Positions 19,101 to 22,837 of a stretch of 22,837 bases of DNA are shown piece by piece. The position numbers were made by a program, and so were the translations under genes. The stretch covers positions 1 to 22,837 of IMG/VR virus record IMGVR_UViG_3300009158_000214; one strand, 5' to 3'. The notes beneath the pieces were generated by a model. It was not told the origin of the DNA. It worked only from the letters and a program-made list of their open reading frames with translations, and made no database searches. Position 1 is the stretch's first letter. Every line of letters starts with the position of its first letter. Source of the stretch: a virus.

Positions 19101-19355
19101 CTAAAAAGGGAGATCTTCTAAATCTAATTTCTGCATCTTTTCTTTGAGTCTAGATCTCTCTTCTAATTTGAAAGCACATTCTAGTTCTCTTTCGAAGATA
19201 AGTCTCTGCATTAATGGACTTACTTCTTCTTCAGAACGAGAGTTGATTTCATACTCCATTGCTTGACAATAACTGCAGGTATGACCTGGTTCCCATTGGT
19301 TTTCCCAATCTAAGAATACTGGTTGAGTGCATGAACATTGATTGCTTTCTGACAT
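19101..19355 (-). CDS. Zinc-binding type small protein, 84 aa
   Basis: An 84-residue protein with CSCTQ at residues 8-12 and HTCSYCQ at about 25-31, a Cys/His cluster that may hold one zinc ion. The rest is charged and helical (FERELECAFKLEERSRLKEK). Small Cys-cluster proteins of this kind usually bind partners or nucleic acid. The gene has box 7 upstream and a leader matching that of gene 18092-18445. Confidence 0.78.
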   Translation of the reverse strand: MSESNQCSCTQPVFLDWENQWEPGHTCSYCQAMEYEINSRSEEEVSPLMQRLIFERELECAFKLEERSRLKEKMQKLDLEDLPF

Positions 19356-19381
19356 AATAAATAATTTATTGGTTAAGAATA

Positions 19382-19406
19382 ATATATCAAGATAGTAAAG
19401 GAAAAA
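19382..19406 (-). promoter_or_regulatory. Array promoter-like box 7, joined to a terminator
   Basis: TTTCCTTTA (19396-19404) then CTATCTTGATATATT on the minus strand. The T tract before it is the tail of the RNA terminator at 19402-19446. The ATG of gene 19101-19355 is 41 bases downstream. Confidence 0.7.
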
Positions 19407-19446
19407 ATAAAGCAGTTTATAGACCTACTTAGGTCTTGTGCCTGCT
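19402..19446 (-). terminator. Nested terminator of the three-way-junction RNA
   Basis: On the minus strand AGCAG pairs with CTGCT (19442-19446 with 19411-19415), enclosing the perfect hairpin AGACCTAAGTAGGTCT (19421-19436), followed by TTATTTTTTCC. The T tract merges with box 7. Confidence 0.72.
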
Positions 19447-19640
19447 AAGGCTGTTGTGGTATTACGGTCCAAAGCTATAAGGAACCAACCTAACGGTGAA
19501 TAAATATACAGCAGGTTTAGAGACTCTTAACATGGCTCTACCATGTGAACGTGAGCATCTCTAAACCCTGTAGAACAATTCTACTGCTGTGGTGTGCTTG
19601 CATTACTTACTGCTTAGCATAAAGAATGTCTATACATTCC
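19402..19640 (-). ncRNA. Putative small RNA with three-way junction
   Basis: This unit has a promoter box (19640-19660) and terminator like its neighbours but no ORF. On the minus strand a 6-7 bp stem (19584-19590 with 19508-19514, ACAGCAG/CTGCTGT) encloses two helices. One is GTAGAA-CAA-TTCTAC (19570-19584). The other is a perfect 10-bp stem GGTTTAGAGA/TCTCTAAACC (19558-19567 with 19514-19523), capped by ACATGG-TAGAG-CCATGT. I do not recognise the family. It is likely an abundant early RNA of about 230 bases. Confidence 0.6.
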
Positions 19641-19660
19641 ACCAAGTTAATAAAGGAAAA
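19640..19660 (-). promoter_or_regulatory. Array promoter-like box 8
   Basis: TTTCCTTTA (19651-19659) then TTAACTTGGTGG on the minus strand. It is the outermost box, next to the divergent junction, and drives the putative three-way-junction RNA. Confidence 0.62.
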
Positions 19661-20048
19661 TATTAGAGCCTATATAGTGTAATGCATGTTGCCTCCCTTG
19701 CTCGGTGTTCAATACTAATAGATAGATATAGTATAGATAGATGATAGATAGATAACATAGATGATAGACCTTCTTGTCTTGCTTCCTTCCACCGTGTCCA
19801 CCTTCTCCTTGGTAGAAAGATAAGCATTCTTTTTTTTCCCTGAATTTCCAAAGCCTCCTGCAGTTCAAGGGGGTACCCACCCTGCTGTATGTTGGCCGGG
19901 GCTAGTTGGCTAGGAGGTCTTCACATCCTCAAATACGGACCACGGGGGTACACCAAGGGATATTAACATAGGGGGATAACTTACCAACAAGTTATAAATA
20001 ATATTTTATTAAATTTGTTAAGTTTAAACATTTAAAGTATATTATAGT
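19661..20048. other. Divergent intergenic junction
   Basis: About 390 bases without a supportable gene separate the minus and plus blocks. It contains the GATA-type repeat (19717-19768), a pyrimidine-rich stretch with polyT (about 19770-19850), and two G-rich repeats GGGGGTACCCACC (19869-19881) and GGGGGTACACC (19944-19954). A further GGGGGATA and an AT-rich segment of about 65 bases run up to the first plus-strand ATG. Plus-strand promoters and possibly a replication origin would fit here, but neither is shown. Confidence 0.5.
19717..19768. repeat. GATA/ATAG short tandem repeat
   Basis: About 52 bases of imperfect GATA units (TAGATAGATATAGTATAGAT and so on) lie in the divergent junction. 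Such simple repeats expand or shrink by slippage and can act as DNA-unwinding or protein-binding sites. Confidence 0.8.
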
Positions 20049-20252
20049 ATGAGCCTAACACCACATGCAAAATCCCACTACAGGGAAACAACCAACAAGT
20101 ATGGACAAAAAATTCAAGTTCCTGTCATAGATGTCAGGGATGGTATAGCTGAAAGGATGATAGCTATGAGTGTAATTAAAGCTAACAACCGTAGTAAGTA
20201 TATCAACTACAATGAATACCACAGATCTCATAAACCCCAAACCCAAATATAA
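20049..20252 (+). CDS. Small basic protein, 67 aa
   Basis: A 67-residue basic protein starting MSLTPHAKSHYRETTNKYGQ, with VIDVRDGIAERMIAMSVIKA near residues 26-45 and a C-terminal segment YHRSHKPQTQI. It is the first gene of the plus-strand operon, and its stop overlaps the next start (TAATG). No family recognised. The minus-strand frame over it is a shadow. Confidence 0.72.
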   Translation: MSLTPHAKSHYRETTNKYGQKIQVPVIDVRDGIAERMIAMSVIKANNRSKYINYNEYHRSHKPQTQI

Positions 20253-20545
20253 TGACACACGAATGCAATCTTAATTGTCACTCTATGGATTCCTCTAAGT
20301 TAGAGAATCTTGGTATAGATGATACTGGAAGATGGATGCCTTTTATATTCCACATGTCTATGGTGGAGGCAGCCAAGCTTACAAGTGACGAATCCCCTAT
20401 GTCCACTTATGGATGTACAACAATATTCACTACAAGTGGAGATGCCTACATAATAGACACTCCATATAAAGAATTCTTTGAATTGTACAAAAAGTTCAAT
20501 GCTGATGATATTGAAGATGATTCATCTTTAGATTTAGAATTATAA
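20252..20545 (+). CDS. Unknown acidic protein, 97 aa
   Basis: A 97-residue acidic protein with three Cys residues and TYGCTTIFTTSGDAYIIDTP near residues 51-70, followed by a helix KEFFELYKKFNADDIEDD and an acidic tail. No domain recognised. It overlaps the previous gene by one base (TAATG), so the two are translationally coupled. Confidence 0.8.
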   Translation: MTHECNLNCHSMDSSKLENLGIDDTGRWMPFIFHMSMVEAAKLTSDESPMSTYGCTTIFTTSGDAYIIDTPYKEFFELYKKFNADDIEDDSSLDLEL

Positions 20546-20562
20546 ACCAAAAACCAATAAAA

Positions 20563-20895
20563 ATGGACGAACAATTAAACAAGCAACAAGCTCCTCCTCC
20601 AAGTAAAGAGGAAGTAATCAGATTTTTAAACGAGCAGATTGACGTGAAAGCTGTACAGTTAAAGCTTCAGAATTTAAATGCTGACTTAGCAGAAGGTAGA
20701 GCTAGAGAGTTAAAAGCTCTAGGGTTTATTGCTCAGATGAGTAATCCCACTCCACCGGCTGATGCAGTTCCACACAATCTTACACAGGAAGACATGGATG
20801 AGAATCCAGAATTAACTGAACAAGGATTTAAAGTGGGGGATGAAGTTTTGGTAGCTAAAGATTCAGTTCCGGCTAAACGTAAACTAAAAAAATAA
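20563..20895 (+). CDS. Unknown protein with helical core, 110 aa
   Basis: A 110-residue protein. Residues 13-60 are a long helix (KEEVIRFLNEQIDVKAVQLK, then LQNLNADLAEGRARELKALG), suited to coiled-coil formation. The C-terminal part has a Pro-rich linker and a short FKVGDEVLVA strand, and ends in a basic KRKLKK. It resembles small accessory proteins encoded near structural genes in crAss-like phages. That is context only. Confidence 0.8.
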   Translation: MDEQLNKQQAPPPSKEEVIRFLNEQIDVKAVQLKLQNLNADLAEGRARELKALGFIAQMSNPTPPADAVPHNLTQEDMDENPELTEQGFKVGDEVLVAKDSVPAKRKLKK

Positions 20896-20901
20896 ATCAG
20901 A

Positions 20902-21336
20902 ATGCTCCCCCTTTATAAACTTAAGGATTACAAAGAGACCATCAAGTTTGAAAGAGAACATCCTAAAGAACTTAGATGGGAACCTGGATACAAATTGTAT
21001 ATGCTACAAGAGGAAAAAAATTTCCAGGGTATATGGCTTAAAGATAATAAAACTGATTTAGTGGGAGAGATACTTTTAACATGGTATTCAACCAACATTG
21101 CCCATGTAGAAAGTTTCACTGTACTACCAAGTCATCGGGGTAAAGGATTAGGCCATGAACTTGTAAGACTTGCTATAGAGTGGGGAGCAAATTCTGATTT
21201 TGAATTCATCACAGGAGAAGCTCGTAAGGGAGCTAGTTGGAAAGTATTTGAAAACTTTGGAGCCATTCCAATTCTTACATATAAGGATTGGTACGGTACT
21301 AAAGAAGATTATAAAAGTTTTAAAATAGAACTATAA
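20902..21336 (+). CDS. GNAT-family N-acetyltransferase
   Basis: A 144-residue protein with the GNAT core. Strand GEILLTWYSTNIAHVESFTV leads to the acetyl-CoA-binding loop LPSHRGKGLGHELVRLAIEW (residues 75-94), which carries the R-G-x-G-L-G pyrophosphate-binding motif. The C-terminal NFGAIPILTYKDWYG fits the last strands. It would transfer an acetyl group from acetyl-CoA to an amine of an unknown substrate, perhaps a host protein or a small molecule. The gene overlaps the next start by one base (TAATG). Confidence 0.9.
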   Translation: MLPLYKLKDYKETIKFEREHPKELRWEPGYKLYMLQEEKNFQGIWLKDNKTDLVGEILLTWYSTNIAHVESFTVLPSHRGKGLGHELVRLAIEWGANSDFEFITGEARKGASWKVFENFGAIPILTYKDWYGTKEDYKSFKIEL

Positions 21337-21710
21337 TGGCTATCGTAAACCAAGTGGATAAAAGAGTAAAGATGACTAAGTGGGATATTGTAAAATATCA
21401 AATCCTCACTCATTGTTATCTTAATAAAATATCTGTTAGTGAAGCAGACTTAAACTGCTTGACATATTTGGCTCTGGAAGGAGACCAAGAGCTTACATCA
21501 TTTTGTAGTAAAGCCCACACTAAAGATATATTCTCTAGTACACAGAGTGTACGTAATTGCCTCACTAAAGCAGAGAAGAAAAATTTAATTAAGAAAGAAG
21601 GTAAGAATAAGAAAAAGATATTTATTAACCCCGATATTAAAGTATATTGTATTGGAAATATTCTTCTTGACTTTAAATTTTTAAGTGTAGATGCAACCCA
21701 AGAAAGCTAA
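21336..21710 (+). CDS. Unknown basic protein, possibly winged-helix, 124 aa
   Basis: A 124-residue protein with VKYQILTHCYLNKISVSEAD followed by LNCLTYLALEGDQEL and then SSTQSVRNCLTKAEKKNLIK, near residues 19-88. The helix spacing and the basic SVRNCLTKAEKKNLIKKEG turn look like a winged helix-turn-helix in which the middle segment would contact DNA. Similar proteins sit beside the IHF-like gene in crAss-like phages, as I remember. It overlaps the HU-like gene by 20 bases. Confidence 0.8.
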   Translation: MAIVNQVDKRVKMTKWDIVKYQILTHCYLNKISVSEADLNCLTYLALEGDQELTSFCSKAHTKDIFSSTQSVRNCLTKAEKKNLIKKEGKNKKKIFINPDIKVYCIGNILLDFKFLSVDATQES

Positions 21711-22125
21711 AGAGTATATACCACAGGTTGCCAATGAGCTATCAATATCAGAAAAACTTGTAGAAGATATTGTTACATTTTATTGGCAAGAAGTTAGAAA
21801 GAATTTAGGTGCCCTAAAACATCCTAGATTACACATAACCAATCTTGGAGATTTTACAATCAAGCATTGGAAAATAGATGAGAAGATAAGAATGTTAGAA
21901 AAGTGGGAAGAGAATAATAAACAAAAAGGAATGCAGCAAATGACGGCTCGTTTTAAAACAGCTGAAAACCTTTTTGATTTGAAAACAATTAAAAAAACTA
22001 TTGAGGAAGAAGGGCAGAGAAAAGATTTTATTAAACTGCATAAAAAACGTAGCAATGTCACTAAGATCGAATGTAATAAAAATTTGGAAAGCAAAAGGAC
22101 AAATACTAGAAGGACTAACAAATAG
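21691..22125 (+). CDS. IHF/HU-family DNA-bending protein
   Basis: A 144-residue protein. Residues 1-60 match the HU/IHF fold: helices EYIPQVANELSISEKLVEDI and VTFYWQEVRKNLGALK, then LHITNLGDFTIKHW (residues 47-60) in the place of the GFGTF strand. The remaining 80 residues are a basic extension (KKTIEEEGQRKDF, then KKRSNV) that HU proteins lack. IHF-like subunits are a known feature of crAss-like phages, where they may bend DNA for packaging or transcription. Its final 71 bases overlap the Cys-rich gene in another frame. Confidence 0.78.
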   Translation: MQPKKAKEYIPQVANELSISEKLVEDIVTFYWQEVRKNLGALKHPRLHITNLGDFTIKHWKIDEKIRMLEKWEENNKQKGMQQMTARFKTAENLFDLKTIKKTIEEEGQRKDFIKLHKKRSNVTKIECNKNLESKRTNTRRTNK

Positions 22126-22384
22126 TATATTTAAAAAAGAAGATGTTGAGGAAATTGCAGAGCAGAGAATGCAGATTTGTATGAAATGTGCACTTTTAGA
22201 TATGCAAGGCAAAGGATGTTTTGCAGCTGGAACTCAACCATGTTGTGATGAGAGAAAAGGAGGGTGTGGCTGTTCTCTTGGTTTTAAAACAAGAGCACTT
22301 AGTTCAGAATGTCCATTAGGTAAATGGGGAGCTGAGCTTACAGAAGAAGAGGAAGATCAACTAAAACAAAAATTAGGCATATGA
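22055..22384 (+). CDS. Cys-rich zinc-binding protein, 109 aa
   Basis: Starting at the ATG 22055 it reads MSLRSNVIKIWKAKGQILEG. The middle holds a dense Cys cluster: CMKC at residues 40-43, then CFAAGTQPCCDERKGGCGC and a final C at about residue 87. This would bind two or more zinc ions. Proteins with this CxxC...CC...CxC pattern are common next to IHF-like genes in Bacteroidota phages. A frame extending 54 bases further upstream is open but less likely. It overlaps the HU-like gene by 71 bases and the nuclease gene by 4 (ATGA). Confidence 0.8.
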   Translation: MSLRSNVIKIWKAKGQILEGLTNSIFKKEDVEEIAEQRMQICMKCALLDMQGKGCFAAGTQPCCDERKGGCGCSLGFKTRALSSECPLGKWGAELTEEEEDQLKQKLGI

Positions 22385-22837
22385 GTATATTAAAATTTAC
22401 AGCCCATAATCACAAATACACAAGTGCAGATGATATTAACTGGTTAAGTGTAACAAGTCTTATATCAAATTTCAAGCAACCATTTGATGCAGAAACTATA
22501 GCATCTAAAGTGGCTAAAAGTAAAAAGAGTAAGTGGTATGGAATGACACCTACAGAGATTAAAGAAGCTTGGAAGTCAGAAGCTAAACGTGCTACAGATC
22601 TTGGTACTTGGTATCATAACCAAAGAGAAAATGATATCTGTGGACTTGATAATATGGAAAGACATGGAACTACTGTTCCTATATTTAAACCCATCGAAAT
22701 TGATGGGATTAAACATTCTCCTAATCAAAAACTTACTAATGGTGTTTATCCAGAACACATGGTCTATCTTAAATCTGCCGGCATATGTGGGCAGTCAGAT
22801 CTTGTAGAAGTGATAGATGGCAAAGTACATATAACCG
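22381..22837 (+). CDS. PD-(D/E)XK (RecB-like) nuclease, N-terminal part
   Basis: The frame begins ATG at 22381 and is open to the window end, 152 codons so far. It shows GTWYHNQRE (G75, H79, E83), typical of the first catalytic helix, then PEHMVYLKSAGICGQSDLVE with E125 and G137-x-x-D140, the metal-binding Asp of the RecB-like PD-(D/E)XK fold. The E/D-x-K strand should follow just past the edge. Such nucleases in crAss-like phages are thought to process DNA during replication or recombination. The gene starts four bases inside the previous gene. Confidence 0.82.
   Translation, partial: MSILKFTAHNHKYTSADDINWLSVTSLISNFKQPFDAETIASKVAKSKKSKWYGMTPTEIKEAWKSEAKRATDLGTWYHNQRENDICGLDNMERHGTTVPIFKPIEIDGIKHSPNQKLTNGVYPEHMVYLKSAGICGQSDLVEVIDGKVHIT

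Noticed and set aside
19647-19880. 77-codon minus-strand frame across the GATA repeat
   Set aside because: Low-complexity translation caused by the repeat and polypyrimidine tract, with no unit-type promoter or terminator.
1-22837. CRISPR array, integrase or insertion sequence
   Set aside because: No regularly spaced repeats, no transposase or recombinase motifs and no terminal inverted repeats with target duplications were seen.

Overview
The window looks like part of a large, AT-rich tailed-phage genome from a Bacteroidota host, most likely a crAss-like phage (Crassvirales). The evidence is indirect. There is a long block of mostly small genes on the minus strand (1-19355) and a divergent plus-strand block (20049-22837). 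The plus block carries an IHF/HU-like protein, a Cys-rich protein and a PD-(D/E)XK (RecB-like) nuclease, a set familiar from crAss-like phages. Start codons are preceded by A/T-rich leaders without Shine-Dalgarno sequences, as is usual in Bacteroidota. No capsid, tail, terminase or polymerase gene is present, so the family cannot be fixed.

Region 1 (1-7253, minus) is a compact set of overlapping small genes: a DUF6915-like protein, an HNH nuclease, a possible ssDNA-binding protein, a zinc-ribbon protein, a metallophosphoesterase and many conserved unknowns, with two clear terminators at 3345-3383 and 3889-3921. Region 2 (7254-10690) mixes RNA with regulators. It holds a tRNA-like element with encoded CCA, a GIY-YIG/HTH fusion protein with an operator over its own start codon, a full tmRNA (ssrA) with an unusually long tag, a tRNA-Lys-like gene six bases from the tmRNA, a winged-helix protein and a terminated structured RNA. 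Region 3 (10695-16446) has a ParB-domain protein, small unknown and membrane proteins, a short protein resembling ribosomal protein S10 (NusE), a roughly 900-base block without genes, and a perfect 16-bp match to the bacterial chromosomal parS site.

Region 4 (16447-19660, minus) is a tandem array of single-gene units. Each has the same promoter-like box (TTTCCTTTA, five bases, then TTGATAT or a variant), and most end in an intrinsic terminator. In four cases the T-tract of one unit's terminator runs straight into the promoter box of the next. Three units also carry an upstream hairpin element of 5-bp stem and 3-4-base loop. One unit encodes no protein and seems to make a structured RNA with a three-way junction. 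Region 5 (19661-20048) is the divergent junction, with a GATA-type repeat and G-rich repeats. Region 6 (20049-22837, plus) is a tightly overlapping operon that runs off the window.

Taken together, the window combines RNA-based takeover of translation (tmRNA, tRNA, S10-like protein), a possible link to host chromosome segregation (parS, ParB-like protein) and an early-type array of independently transcribed small genes. Functional statements come from motif reading only; no database search was run.
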